Origin: Vespa crabro
Taxonomy: Eukaryota; Arthropoda; Insecta; Hymenoptera; Vespidae
DNA: 64,000 bases
Assembly: GCF_910589235.1 (NCBI RefSeq)
Contig: NC_060971.1
Coordinates: 3,478,326 to 3,542,325 of the forward strand
Reading direction: 5' to 3'
Below are positions 12,471 through 25,825 of the stretch, one piece after another. The notes below the pieces were generated by a model that was not told the DNA's origin, made no database searches, and saw nothing but the letters and a program-made list of their open reading frames with translations. The stretch's first letter is position 1, and the number at the start of each line of letters is the position of its first letter. The position numbers and the translations under genes were made by a program.

Positions 12471-12506
12471 AGCTAGCTCGGTGAATTAGCTCTGTGAACT
12501 AGCTCG
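12457..12506. repeat. 14-bp degenerate tandem repeat
   Basis: Three to four copies of AGCTAGYTCRGTGA overlap the stop codon of the short ORF at 12267-12470. Confidence 0.75.
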
Positions 12507-12528
12507 TCTTTTCCCTTTACCTTTGATG

Positions 12529-12531
<3 letters not shown>

Positions 12532-12574
<43 letters not shown>
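12532..12574. repeat. GA microsatellite
   Basis: About 21 uninterrupted GA units. Confidence 0.95.
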
Positions 12575-12577
<3 letters not shown>

Positions 12578-14091
12578 CTTACGTTGATTCTATTGAATCG
12601 ATCGTTGGTTATATGAAATGAACGTGCTAATGAGACGTATCTCTTGCTCAATTCTCTTCGAATCTAATCAATTAATTAGAAGGACACTTTATCAATCTTA
12701 TTACTCATATAAAATTTCTATTTGATCTTTATGGATTTTGCACAAATTTCACAGAAACGACATGCGTCCTTTTTTTTCCATGTGTCCTTCCTATTAATCG
12801 CAGTCGAAGCTTTCCCCTTCCCTTCCTCCAACCCAGTTTGTACATTGAGAATTGCATGTCGCAAATTGCACGTCGCAAAAGTTATATACCGCGTGTCGTA
12901 TGATCGATGGCCCTGCATTTATTTTTTACGATAGCCGATGAACAAAACACGTATGTACGTACGTCCGGTCATTGTTTAGAAGTTTGCTTTCGTGTGAAAA
13001 AAAAAAAAGAAAAAAAAGAAAAAAAAAACAAAAGAAAAAAGAAAAATTAAAAGAAAAAAGGAAGAAAAAAAAAGAGGGAGATAGAAAAAAAAGTTATACA
13101 CTTTGGTGTCGTTAAAAAAATATCGACTTTTACTAGTGCAAAAATAAAGGTTGGACTGATCGAAGGGAAAACGAAAATGCTGAATGTATTATCGGATTAA
13201 CTAGCGTATTGCGTAACGCATGAAACGTTTCAAAGGACTTCTTTGAGAAAGGTTAGTATGATGAAATAGAGATAGATAGATAGATAGTAAAAGAGAGAGA
13301 GAGAGAGAGAGAGACAGATAGACATAGGGAGAGGTTCGAAAAAATTTAGAGAGATTCTTTCCTATAATTTCGTAAATTTTCATGCGCATTCGCATCGCGA
13401 TAGCGGCAAGTTTTCGTTCGCTGATTGAAAACCCTCCACCCCCTACTCTCTCCCCATAATTCATTTACTCGTATCGAAAGCCCCTATCGATAAATTCCGT
13501 ATTTTTTGTGTGCGTCAGCATCGATCGCCCGATGAAACCCGATTTCATCTTCAGCGTTCAAAACGTAATTTCATAGAGCCGAGAACGAAAAATGGCTCGT
13601 TTTACGCGATTACGCGATAGATTCCACCGATCGCTAGCTGATGCTAAAGGGTAAGGGGAAGAGTTGGGCGAAGGGTGGCGGGGAGCGGGGTATTAAGCCG
13701 AATACGTTTCGTACGGAAGATTCAGGTTCGAGGATACAGAAAGGATTACGGATTTCCTAGGGAGAAAACCGTTCTGTGTATATTCGCCGTAGCTTCAAGA
13801 AAGCAAACGAATGCGCTTATCGGTCCAATTAACATGCTCATTCGAAGGGAAAACATTGGGGAATCGTAGTAAGGGAAAGAGAAAGAGGGAAAGCGAATAG
13901 GTAGAGAGTTGCTCGTCTTCGATCTGGCGCATGCTTTTATTTTCAAAGGGTGGAATGGTAGAAAGAGAGAAAAAGATAGTAAACGAAGTTGCTTGAGAAG
14001 GAAGGAGAAGATTCGATAGGACCAATAAAATCGAACGCTGCTAATTCGTTTAATGGCCGTGACCCAAACTTCTCTATTTATTCAGTGAAGT

Positions 14092-14094
<3 letters not shown>

Positions 14095-14148
<54 letters not shown>
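14095..14148. repeat. GA microsatellite
   Basis: About 26 uninterrupted GA units. Confidence 0.96.
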
Positions 14149-14154
<6 letters not shown>

Positions 14155-14549
14155 GGAGTGTGGCCAGAGGGAAGATAACTGATGATCCGCAGTCACGTTC
14201 GCGCAAACACGATTGCCTGGCCGATTTAATCTGGCCGATCCTCGAAGGCATCTTTTATACTCGCTTTGCCATTCCACTGGCGTGGATAAGCCGCGTGGTC
14301 AAGCCCTTTCCTCTCTTTCTCTCTCTTTCTCTTTCTTTTTCTTTCTTTCTTTGCCTCCTTTTTTTTCTCTTTTTCTTTTTCTCCTTCACCCTAACCAACG
14401 AATCGAAGAGTAGAGCGACAGTCGTTATTACCTATTTGTGTGGGCAACCAAAAACTTTCTCGTCATCGTTGCCGTTTACTTCGAATAACCAATACTTAAA
14501 TAAGTCGAAGTAAAGTGGGTGGAAAAAATTTCCAAAGGTTTTCCAAAGG

Positions 14550-14551
<2 letters not shown>

Positions 14552-14602
<51 letters not shown>
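14552..14602. repeat. TA microsatellite
   Basis: About 25 uninterrupted TA units. Confidence 0.96.
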
Positions 14603-14607
<5 letters not shown>

Positions 14608-15180
14608 CGATCGTACCACTTGATTTTCTTCATGGTTATAAAATTCGTAAGAATCCTGGAAAACTTATGTAGCAGTAAATTTTGACGACGATTCGATCGT
14701 TGCTACGATTCGCTAAATAACTTAAGTTTATTTTATCGTTTTGAATTTATATTCTGAAATTTTCTTCTCAAACTTTTCTTAGATATGTTGAAACGAATAA
14801 AAAACGTCAACGTTATTGGTTGAGAAAGTTTTGCGCGTGCATATTATGTATGTATAATATTATCGCATAGCGATCGGATGCATCGTAAAAAGGAAAGAAA
14901 GGAGAGCTTTCTACAGTCTGCTTCTTTACAATGAACGACGCGAACAAGCTCTCCCTTCTGGAGCTAACATCGTGGAAGCACGTTATTGTCAAAGGTTCAC
15001 CTAGTGTAAACTCCTGGGGTTGCGCGTGTAAATTGAGCACGAGTTGCTTAACACGCTCGTGGAACGTCGTAGGAACTCGCGTACTATTGGTCAGTGTTTA
15101 GATGTATACTTGTATTAGTGCGTGTATAAATGCATGCGTTTGTGTTTGTAGCTACGTTACCATCCTTGCCCAGACTGGAC

Positions 15181-15183
<3 letters not shown>

Positions 15184-15248
<65 letters not shown>

Positions 15249-15271
15249 CTATCTCTCTATCTATCTATCTT
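15184..15271. repeat. Compound CT then ATCT array
   Basis: (CT)n of about 33 bp changes into about 13 ATCT units, suggesting that the tetranucleotide array grew from the dinucleotide one. Confidence 0.95.
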
Positions 15272-16541
15272 TACTCTATGAGAGTCACGTTTACGGGAAA
15301 TACAATCACTGTGCTGATCTAATCTCTGGGATCCTTGTAGCAATCTTGTGTATCCACACTGTGAAAGATCAAATTGCGATCTCTTCAAATTTCTGAATCT
15401 TAACCTTACGTCGAAAAGCAGAAAAATATACAGTAGAAAATGCGATTAGATTTTGAAAATTCAATGAACGCAATATCCGCAATGATTCTCTCTTCATTTT
15501 ATTCGTATATAAATATGATATATTATTCAGAAGTTGAAATATGTGAAATTATTTTTTGTCTAAAATAAAGAAAAAGGAAAAATAAAAAACAAAAAAAGAA
15601 GAAAGAAAGGAAAAGTTCAGGAATATAAAATAATAGGAATTGAAACTATGTAACTTAGATTAAGCTGAAATTAAATTAATTGCAAAAGTCAGTATTACTG
15701 TTCGAAATATAAATTAATCAATACTCTCGTATTTTATCAATAATACGACTAACAATTCATTTATCTTGGAACAATAATAACGTATAAATAATTCATATAT
15801 CTTATTTTACTAAATACATTTCATTGGCTATCAAAAATTGTTACAATGTAAAACGATTTCGTAGAGTAATTCAGAAATGAAAGAGAGTAATTACTAAAAT
15901 AATTGTGATTCAACGCGATTTCGTGGTATGAGCTCTCCAATTATGGCCTTCTCATTTAAATAACATTGGTACACTTAGAGAAACAAATTAATTTCACTGC
16001 CTTTTATTCATTAATATTGTTTAATTGGAAAATCTTTATATGTATATGTCACCATTTATCATTGTTTCAATATTCTCGATATTATAGTTTTTTACATATC
16101 TTATCTTTTTCTTTTTCTTTTTTTTTTTTTTTTTTTTTTTTCATATATAAATTTCCATGGTTAAACATCCAATCTCTTGATATTGTTGTTAGGTAAGCTG
16201 AATTGAAAATGTTGTTAGATTTTGAAATACTTCCCTAATTGTTATCCCTTTCTAAAGTGAAGGTAAATTTCAATCAGTCGCTACATCGAGTTCGGTATGT
16301 GCACAAACACGTATTGAATTTCGAGTATTTACGGCTACTCTCGACAGATCGCTATCTTCTCGTAAGCATGATTAATTTCTCGTAGATATATTTAACGTGA
16401 TATTCATGCAAAACCCTGTAACGGTTGAAATATTAAAATATAGGTTTATTTTCAATAAATGTTATAATATAAACGTTGTTATAATTTGTATTAATTTAGA
16501 TCCGATATTTACAAAAGGTAATATCGTCTCATTAGATAGAA

Positions 16542-16542
<1 letters not shown>

Positions 16543-16598
<56 letters not shown>
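16543..16598. repeat. GA microsatellite
   Basis: (GA)n with one AAAG interruption near the start. Confidence 0.95.
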
Positions 16599-16601
<3 letters not shown>

Positions 16602-17524
16602 AGCGTTGTCTCGGTGGCAGAAGCCTTTCATCAATTTTGAAAATAATTGGCTTATGGGGCTCGTTTACTTTCTCTTTCTCTTTCACCATTTTACATTCTT
16701 CCTTTTCCTTTTATATATACTACGAGACATATAACATACTTACTTTGCATAACTTTAAAATTATGCGTTTGATGAAAAATTGTTGTATACGAAAGTTACA
16801 TGGTTTCAAGAAGGATATTACACAGTACATCAACTTTTTTACGTAAGTAGAAATATTTTCAAAAATTTAAATATCAACTATATTATTTTCAACTATAATA
16901 TCTTTAACTTTAAATCATATCATTAACATGATATTATTTTATTTATTCGAATATCGAATAATATCAATGATTTCAATTAAATAACATCATTTCATTTGAC
17001 AGAAGAGTTTATTAACAAAAATAATCTTCCTGGGAACCAACGTCACTTGTATATAAAACGATTTTTCATAAAACGCATAATTTAGAAGTTATTCAAATTG
17101 CTCAAGTATATCTTATTTTTCTTTTATTTTTATGTGCTTCCTTGCTTCTCTCTCGCTCTCGCTCTCTCTCTCTCTCTCTTTGTTCTAACTCTTCACATAC
17201 GTCTGTTATCCATATAGCGAAGAGGTAGTAAACCTTAGAATCTTCTTGAGAGAAATTCATTGAGAACAAGGTTGAGGTATCTAGTAAAGGCAACTAACAA
17301 AGTAACAATCGATAGGAGGAATAGTATCGAAGAGTTGCTTGAGCTAAAGGGTGTAACATTCTAAAGAAGAGTCAGTTCGTTTTAGATAAGTAAGTGGATA
17401 CGAGCCACCTGGGTGAATACACCATTAAGAATCATGCCGTTGAGAGCGTACCGGAATCTAATGTATTTTAATGGAATTCTTTGGCTCGTCGTTTCTCTTA
17501 CAGTCGGGTGAGCACGCCGTCACG

Positions 17525-17682
17525 GCTTCTACTACTTCTTCTTCTTTTTCTTCTTCTTCGTTTTTTTCTTTTTTTTCTTCTTTTTCTTCTTCTTCTTCTT
17601 CTTCTTCTTCTCCTTCTCCTCCTCCTCCTCCTCCTCCTCCTCCTCCTTCTTCTTCTTCTTCTTCTTCTTCTTCTTTTCCAAG
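17525..17682. repeat. Mirror-symmetric TTC-TCC-TTC trinucleotide tract
   Basis: About 155 bp of almost pure pyrimidine: (TTC)n, then a central (TCC)n block, then (TTC)n again. In register it reads poly-Ser/Pro or poly-Leu on + and poly-Glu/Gly on -, which explains the open frames here. Confidence 0.95.
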
Positions 17683-18149
17683 GATGAGCATTAGCGGAAA
17701 AGTTAGCGAAAGTAGCACGACCCCGAGGCAGCTGCGGGCGGTTCGCACGCGGTTTTTCCTCCCGTGCTTCGAGTTTAACGCTTTTACTTACCTTAACGTT
17801 CGTTAAGGGAGCACCAGCTGTCGCCCGTCGCGACGACTTCGAGATGTTCTCGATTATTTTTCATTTTTCTTATTAGTCGATTCTCTCCTCAAGAAATTTC
17901 TATGTCCGATTGTTTCCTTTTCTCTTTTTTCTTTCTTTGCTTCTCTTATTTTTTTTTCTTCGTTTTTTTTTTTACTTCTTTGCTTCCTTTTTCTTTTCAC
18001 TTTTTTTCTTTTTTTCAATCCCTTCTTTTCGTTTCTATTTGTCAGAACTAACAATCATATCGACATAGGAAATTCGTGCGAGAACGATCGTTAAAACGAG
18101 ATTAACGTTTCAAAGATACGAGCTGCTCTCAATTAAATCCATTCAAACG

Positions 18150-18430
18150 CATCGATAAGCAGAATTTCCAATGCTCGACCTTTCGACTCTCACTTTTATC
18201 GACTCGAAGCTTCCCAGGATTTGCGATCGCGTTGTAAGCGAGCATCCGGATATGCGCGAATAGTCTACCACAGTAGAATCGGCTAATTACGCAATCAAGT
18301 CCACCCGATTACAATATAATGTTGATAATCGCCAACGCTCACGTAGAGATTACGGTTCATTGAGTACTTCGCGCATCGCCCTGTCCGCGGTAGGTATAGA
18401 TTAATTTATCGTTGTATTATGAAGTATTAA
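18150..18430. promoter_or_regulatory. Repeat-free CpG-rich block with homeodomain-type sites
   Basis: A block without microsatellites includes TAATTA (18284-18289), GATTACA (18307-18313), GATTAC (18347-18352) and several CGC-containing words. No open frame of note covers it. It is a candidate cis-regulatory element on composition alone. Confidence 0.18.
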
Positions 18431-18669
18431 ACGTACGATTACCGACTGCATTAACGTTCGTATTAACATGCTGATCGTATCTCATCTCCTCTCTGTTGTT
18501 ATAGTTTGGAAAATCACTACGTTAATCTTGCGAGATGGAAGGTGGAAAAAGAAAAAAAAGAAAAAAACAAAAAAACAAAAAATAAAAAGAAGTAAAAGAG
18601 AAAAAAAACTGTTTCGATCGATACGTACCTCCTATTTGAACTAAGCGAATATTTAAGAATTCATTATGT

Positions 18670-18704
<35 letters not shown>

Positions 18705-18919
18705 TTCCTACAATTTTCATTCCTCTCTTTCTCTCACTTTTTCGTTCACCCACGGCGAAAGCTAAGCCTCGTTGGGATCGAAAATCTCGAATAAGGTGGG
18801 CCATGCATTATAGATACCCATTCAGGGCAGTGGTGGGTAGTTCGTAACTACGTGGGTCGATGGTGCTGGTTGCCGAAGTGCCGCCTCTTCTCGAAATCCC
18901 TGGTCTACTGGTGTAAGTG

Positions 18920-19049
18920 CGCCTTAAGAAGGAAGAAGGGAGAGAAAAAAGGTGAGAAGAAGAGGATGAAAAAAAAAGACGAAAAAAAAGACGAAAAAGA
19001 AGAAGAAGAAGAAGAAGAAAAGGAAAAATTTAGGAAAGGGAAGAGAGAT

Positions 19050-19087
<38 letters not shown>

Positions 19088-19290
19088 AGAGTGAGCCTAA
19101 GGCTAGGTGGAGAAGTGAAAGGGTAAATAGATGGAAAAAGAAAAAGAGATACGAAAAACCAGAGGGAAAGAGAGAGAAAGAGAGTGGGAGAGAGGTGCTA
19201 GTTTCCTTGTGGAGAAGCAGGAGGAGGAAAAGGAGGAGGAGAGGGAGAAGGAAAAGGAGGTAGAGAAGAAGAAGGAGAAAGGGGCTAGCT
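18920..19290. repeat. Purine-rich strand of about 370 bp
   Basis: The + strand is dominated by A and G (AAAG, GAAGAA, a GA microsatellite at 19052-19083, GGAGGAGA). Short mixed stretches interrupt it near 19092 and 19200. Confidence 0.85.
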
Positions 19291-19587
19291 CCAAATGATT
19301 TAGCCCCGCCATGGGGTTAGATCCGCAATTTCGTTTGAAACATTCATGAGAAATATCCTTCGCCCAGTAGCGCAGCTGCAGCATTTAAAGAATTGCGCCA
19401 CGCGGTCGCGACCATTTACTTATCTCGATGGCTTCTTCTACGAGGCTGCCGGCACTCTGGAAAACTGGGAATGTTTCGCCCGCATAACTGGATCGTCTTT
19501 CGGACTCCGTCCTTCGACGTCGTAGTAGAGAAATGAGGTACAGAGGGAGAAGAGAAAGCAATGGAAGAAAACTACAAGTGAGCCGAG

Positions 19588-19589
<2 letters not shown>

Positions 19590-19622
<33 letters not shown>
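19590..19622. repeat. GA microsatellite
   Basis: About 16 uninterrupted GA units. Confidence 0.95.
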
Positions 19623-19628
<6 letters not shown>

Positions 19629-20082
19629 CAAAAAAATAGAAGTAGAAGTTGCATGATTTCACGGTCTTCTCACGGCCAAAAGAAAATATTAGTAACTATT
19701 GGCCTTCTTAAAAAAACCTTTCCTATTTGAATAATTAACAGGATTATTTTTAATACCTAAGTTTAATACCTGATAGTTTGAATTATTTCTTCACAAATTG
19801 ATAATATATATATATATATATATATATTTATATGTATAATATCTATCCGATGAAGAGATGTTATCTTTAGCATTATTTTTCCTTTCGTTTCTTTTTATAT
19901 CATATCATTCGTTTTTTCCTTTAGTCGTGCAGAAGGAAGAGAATCAGTATCGTCGATATTGTTTGCGTACCACATATTGTTCTGTAAACAGCATATGTAT
20001 GAGTATATTTATGACTGGATTGCTTTATAAATATTAAATCGCATTGTATATTTATCATTGCATAATGACTTTTTTTAAATAC

Positions 20083-20113
<31 letters not shown>

Positions 20114-21274
20114 AAATCGTAAATAAATAAAAAATTCTTCTTCGTATTAAATTTTAGTTCGTATATTCTTTTCATATATTTTTCGAATAAATAATATAGA
20201 AGAATTTATATTTACATACATTAGACATTATCCTTATGGAAAAGTACATTTTCAATTTTCCAAATGTCAAATATCTTTTATATTTTTAATATATCTTTAA
20301 AAAGTTTCTGTAAAATTGAGTTCGATAATGACCTCTTCCTTTTCACTGATCGCGTTAATACTTTTAGTTCTCTCTTGTTGTTACTTCCTCCAATGTATAA
20401 TCATGTTACCCGATAGAGTATTTCCAAAATACGTATTAGTTATTCAACGATTTTCGTTTCAACTTCGTCCAATCTGTGTGCGTTATGCGTGTTAGAAACT
20501 TATCGTGAACGATGTTACGAAACTCGCATAATTTATATACATTTTGGTTGATCATCGAGTAGTCAACGTCCCCGTCGGCACTACCACCCTCTTCCCTGAC
20601 TGTAATCACGATCCGAGGCAGCGAGCTTGAATATTCAACTCGATGTACGATTTGAATAATACTGATATCCGCGTATATGTATCTACTCATAATCGGCCCC
20701 CAAATATTTGTCCCGCGTGGATATGCACGCGGTGTTCCCTTGTCTGTGCGATCGTTAACGATCAAATTTGCGCGCTCATATAGATAAATCGCTTTTTCGG
20801 TTTGACCGAATTAGTATTATAATATTACAAATAGGGATGACATCGATACATTCAATATATATTCAATGTATTTTATATATCGATCAACTAATTTACCATA
20901 GAACGAATGATTCGTCGCGTCGTTAATGATAAATGATTGTTAAAAAAAAAAAAAAAAAAAAGAAAAAAAAAGGAAGAAAAAGAAAAAAATTTATTCCGAT
21001 CAACATTATCATCATGTATACATAAGTCAGATCAATATATATTAGATAGATGTCAAATATAAATCAAACTAATATAACTTTATCTTACGTTATTTTAATT
21101 TCTTCTATAAAGACATATATTAGAACTTAACATATGTATACTGGATATCATTATCTCTTTGAACTTATGCTTACTTTTCAGTTTTCAACACAATAGCATT
21201 TTGCTTTACCTTTTAAAAGATGTTGGTATCATCCGTACGATTTCAGAACATCGTTAAAAGCGAAATACGAAATA

Positions 21275-21310
21275 GAGAGAGATATAAATAGAGAGAGAAA
21301 GCGAAAGAGA

Positions 21311-21356
<46 letters not shown>

Positions 21357-21375
21357 GAGAGAGAGAGAAAAAGAA
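21275..21375. repeat. GA microsatellite with ATAGAG variants
   Basis: (GA)n of about 40 bp between interrupted GA/GAAA sequence. Confidence 0.93.
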
Positions 21376-22324
21376 CAGAAAAAAGACAACCAGTCACGAT
21401 CCTTGTATCGTCGACAAGTATAGAGGGTATTCTACGAGAGCGATAAAAAGAAGGCGCGACATTGGACTTTATTGCCGAACAGGGGTTGTCGGTCGCGTCG
21501 TTGCAACGTCACCGATGAAAGTGCTCGTTATAATTTTATCACTTCTCATCCACGAACGTATTCCAGTTGAATATATAACTTTGAAAATAACTTCTCTACG
21601 ATATAAGCTGACAGAGATATAGATGAATCGGTCATCTTTCTATAGTTCTTTTACGATGCCCTAGTTCATCGAATATTATTTGATAATAATAAAGATCGTA
21701 TTTGTCCTCTCTCTCTCTCTCTCTCTCTCTCGCTCTCTTTCTATTGCTCTATCTCTCTTTTATCTCTCAAAATCAATTATTTCTAAAGCGAATTATCTCA
21801 AAGAGTTCTATTCATTTTATAACGAATAGATAAGAATATTTCATTTGTACAATTATATGTGATTAAATGGTATTAACGACATTCTTCGGTTTCCTGGAGT
21901 CGTGCAAACGAAAACATGACGTCGACAAACGAGAGACAAGAAAGGTAAACGCGATCGTAGTTTGCGTGTTCTCCTTTCCTTCTGTTCGGGTTCTACTACG
22001 TAGAAGCTACGTAGAAAAGGATATCTATCGTAGAATCTTAAACTGTCGCAATTTCCTTATGACCATTAACTAATTGCATTAAACTAATTACTCGCGAAAT
22101 CTTCCATCTCCTACTGTTTCTAGATTCAAGCGTACGCGGAATCGTAAATATCTTCACTTTCAAAGAACTCTAAGCCGCTCACCGTTTCTCTTTCTCTCTC
22201 ATTTACCTTATTCTACTTTTCTCCTTTACTTTTCATTCAACCTTTTTTCTTTCTAGAATATCTATCCTCTTTTGGCTAATATCGATTTGCATCAGGAATG
22301 AAGACATAAAATCGTTTAACGAGT

Positions 22325-22395
22325 TTTATGTTTCGTTCCGTTTCGTTTCGTTTCATTTTATTTCGTTTCATTACGTTTCGTTACGTTTCGTATCG
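22325..22395. repeat. Degenerate TTTCG pentanucleotide repeat
   Basis: About 13 imperfect copies of TTTCG with CCG, CAT and TAC variants. Confidence 0.8.
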
Positions 22396-22426
22396 ATTTC
22401 TTTTCAAATTTTAATATTATCGCATT

Positions 22427-22430
<4 letters not shown>

Positions 22431-22463
<33 letters not shown>
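22431..22463. repeat. CT microsatellite
   Basis: About 16 CT units followed by GTCTCT variants. A second, interrupted CT tract lies at 22696-22792. Confidence 0.94.
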
Positions 22464-22469
<6 letters not shown>

Positions 22470-24596
22470 GTCTTTCAACAGACAAAGTAGAATGTAAGAA
22501 TAAACTAATTCATACGATGTTCTAACATAACTTAGAATGCTTGAAAAAGCATGTAAGAATACGAAAGGAGAAAAATGCGCGTGCTTCTTTTAATCCCAAC
22601 ATTCGGTCTTTTTTCGCTTTTCCATTCATTATTCGAGACTTCCATTCCTTTCGAGGCAAAGCTTCCATTTCTAGTTTTTCTTTTCTCTTTCATTCTTTCT
22701 CTCTCTCTCTCTCTCTCTCTCTTTTTCTTTCTTTCTTTCTTGCTCTCTCCCTCCATCTTTCTTTCTCTCTCTCTCTCTCTCTCTCTCTTTTACTCATTCT
22801 TTTTTTTGCATTTTGCATTAAACATACAGTGCACGTCAAAAACTATGCGTGCTGAATTTACTCTTGTTAGATTTTTTTGTTTAGACGACTTGTTAGATTT
22901 CTTTTCCCCTCTTCAGATCCTTGTTCTATTTTCTTATCTTATATTGACGCAAAAAGTTAATATCAATATTAAAAATATTTAAATATTTTTTAATGTTGCC
23001 AATGTTTGAACCATATTAATATTTGAGAATAACGTTTTAATTATCTCATATGTACGATGATCTTGCTCATTTGATTTCGAATTTTCAATGATAATAAATA
23101 TGCGTTTTGCAAAATTTACTCTTGTAATGTTTTAAACAAAGATAATTAATTAATTCACGTTTGATAAAATTTATCTCGTTTAGTTTTAGATAATCTTTTT
23201 CTTTTCTTTTCTTTCCTTTTCTTTTGTTTTTTTCCTTTTTTTTTTTTTTTTTTTTTTTTAGTAACGTCGCGTATATCTACGTAGGAAAAATAAAGGTTTG
23301 ATAGTAGGCTTAGGAATAAGGCGTTCGAGCGTTTCATCAAAACAATGAGTCAACGATCGATAAGCGAAGGGCAAAGAAAAACACAAGAGGTGTGGAAACG
23401 AGAATCAAAAACAAAGGGCAGTATAAGACGAACCGTTGAAGAGGACAGAGTAACTAAGAAGTATTTGGTTTCTCTCAAATCTGTAATCTTATTTTAGATT
23501 TTAATGAATTGTAGATAACTACGTAAAGGTGAAATGAATGAAATTATCTAACAAATTGGATTAGATTATTATGAATTATAATTAAGTACGACGTGAAATT
23601 GAAATCTTGAAGAATTATTTATATAATTGATTTATTTACTTTCGTGGTTTACAATATACTATCTAAATTCTTATTATAAATTTTAATTGGATTAATATTA
23701 GATTTACGGGCACTTATCGCGTACGTATTATTATTGACAGAAACATTGTTTCTATAATATTATATTATTTCTATAACATTAATTTATATTTGTTAAATAT
23801 ATCAAAATCAATATAGATTGGTTAAAGGTAATAATCATAATTTCTATATAACTTATTAAGAACGAAATCCAAAATCCATCGTATCGTCGGTATCTATAAA
23901 TTTAATGTTAAAATTCAAATCATATTCATAATATGAGTTTCACAAACTTGTAATTATATTAGTCGGGATAAGGAAGGTGTATAATATTATTCATAGAATG
24001 AAGAAAGTATAGAATTCAACGAGGCCATTTCAAGCAGTTGTGTTATTATCGAAGGTAAGTTTACGTGATCATTCGTAGACTTTCAATGTAGAAGAAATAA
24101 CAATGGGAAATAACAAGATAAACGAAAAAAGACAAAGAAGAGGAATGGAAAAGAAAAAAATAAGGGGGGAAAAAAAAAGAAACGAAAAAAGAAAAAAAGA
24201 AAAAAAAAGATGAAATAAAAGATACAGAGAATAGGTAGAAGTAAGAAGAGGAGAAAGAGTAGGATAAAATGTATTGGGAATTACGTATATTCTCGTGAGT
24301 ATTTCCAGAGTGAAATATTTCCTATCGAGAAGCATTCTGCCGTTAGAGAGACGTAACAGCGTTCGGTCAAGTGCGTTCGCGCGCGCTCTCTCGTGCATAG
24401 GCACACGTAACCAGCTGGTGTGAGATAGCCCAAGCCGGATGGTTTACTCGAGGGAGCGAAAGTTTCGCTAAAACGTTTCCGCTGATAAATCTTGTTTACA
24501 GATGGGCAGGCTCAGGTGATGCGTGCACCTCGGTCTCGTCAAAACTTAAAGTACGGGGAACTTTCGAAACGTTGTAGAATTCAGGCGGGACCATTG

Positions 24597-24672
24597 CCGT
24601 GCCGTGTCGTGTCGTGCCGTTCCGTTCCGTGCCGTGCCGTGCCGTGCCGACGTCGACGTCGACGTCGACACC
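24597..24672. repeat. CCGTG repeat followed by GACGTC repeat
   Basis: A degenerate CCGTG/CCGTT pentamer array passes directly into overlapping GACGTC hexamers (24647-24669). It is very CpG-rich. Confidence 0.85.
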
Positions 24673-25493
24673 AATGCCGATGCCGAGAGATCAGCCACAT
24701 CTCCGATATCGCACACGTGCCTATAATCATCGAAGGGGGATATGTGGACGATGTGTTGGTGATCATGGATCTTCTTGATTTATGAGAGACAATGAACAAT
24801 ATCGAGTGGCTATATCGTTCTTTCAAAATTTGATTCCAGTTTAGGAGAGATATTTTAGATCGATTGTATATTAATGATAATGGGCACCATTAGCTGTTTT
24901 CTCATTAATTAAACTATCGTATTTTTATTAAATATTGATTTTTGTATACGAAGACTCCATTGTCTTCGTGTCCTGTCATTTTTCTTTCCCTTTTCATTTT
25001 CATAGAATTATTATTTCTCTCCTTTTTTCTTCTTCTTTTTTCTCTTTCCTTCTTTCTGTTTTTTCTTTCTTTCTTCGTTTTTTCTTTTTTTAGTATGGAA
25101 TTTAAAGAAAATTCATTATAACGTTCTATATCTCGTTAAAAAATAATTCATATTTCATTCGTGCGCGGTGACGATTTATGATTCGAGAAATGCGGTTAAC
25201 GACGGAAATGTTTCGGAAATAATTACAAAAGGTGATTAACGAAAAGCTCACGATCGGATGGTGATATCAATAACGGAGAAACCTCGCTCGTGGTCTCGAC
25301 GCTTTCGAAAAGGCTCACTGAAACGCTCTTAATGGTCGCTACAATATTCAACAGCTTGCCGACAACCGTTTCACGAGGAGAGGGCGAACGAGTAGCCACT
25401 CATAAGTCGAATGTAAACGACCGACTACTCCGACATCTCCCTTTTCTCCCTCGGAATATCGATTATCGTAGGGGATGAGTGGAAAATGTATAC

Positions 25494-25529
<36 letters not shown>

Positions 25530-25556
25530 AAAAAAGAGAGAGAGAGAGAGAGAGAG
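25494..25556. repeat. GA microsatellite, interrupted
   Basis: Two GA tracts separated by GAAAGAAAAA. Confidence 0.94.
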
Positions 25557-25769
25557 TCGTCTTGCTTCGTACCTACAGATGTATGTATGTATGTATCTGT
25601 GTGTATGCATGTACATAGATAAGAGACGCTTTCTGAATCTAATCCTCGTAAAAGTTTCGTCTTTTGTTCGATCGATCGATCTCGCTTACGGAAAGTTAGT
25701 TTCGACACATTCGGTTTTTACGAAAAATTTGATTATCCCATTAATCGAGCCATAGGTTATATCCTTTTA

Positions 25770-25772
<3 letters not shown>

Positions 25773-25820
<48 letters not shown>
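25773..25820. repeat. CT microsatellite
   Basis: About 24 uninterrupted CT units. Confidence 0.95.

Positions 25821-25825
<5 letters not shown>

Larger units (their letters stand above)
12575..17524. other. Non-coding spacer
   Basis: Contains an A-rich purine tract (12998-13078), short GATA/GA arrays (13270-13313), T/C-rich DNA (14306-14390) and poly-T (16109-16140). 15400-16110 and 16600-17100 are AT-rich with no feature seen. Confidence 0.55.
19623..24596. other. Non-coding spacer
   Basis: AT-rich DNA with short TA runs (19803-19828, 20083-20104), poly-A (20941-20990), a CT tract (21709-21732) and poly-T (23236-23260). 22960-24060 is very AT-rich and featureless to me. Confidence 0.55.

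Noticed and set aside
20436..20765. 109-codon - strand frame
   Set aside because: Starts at TTG, no splice signals, no recognisable motif.
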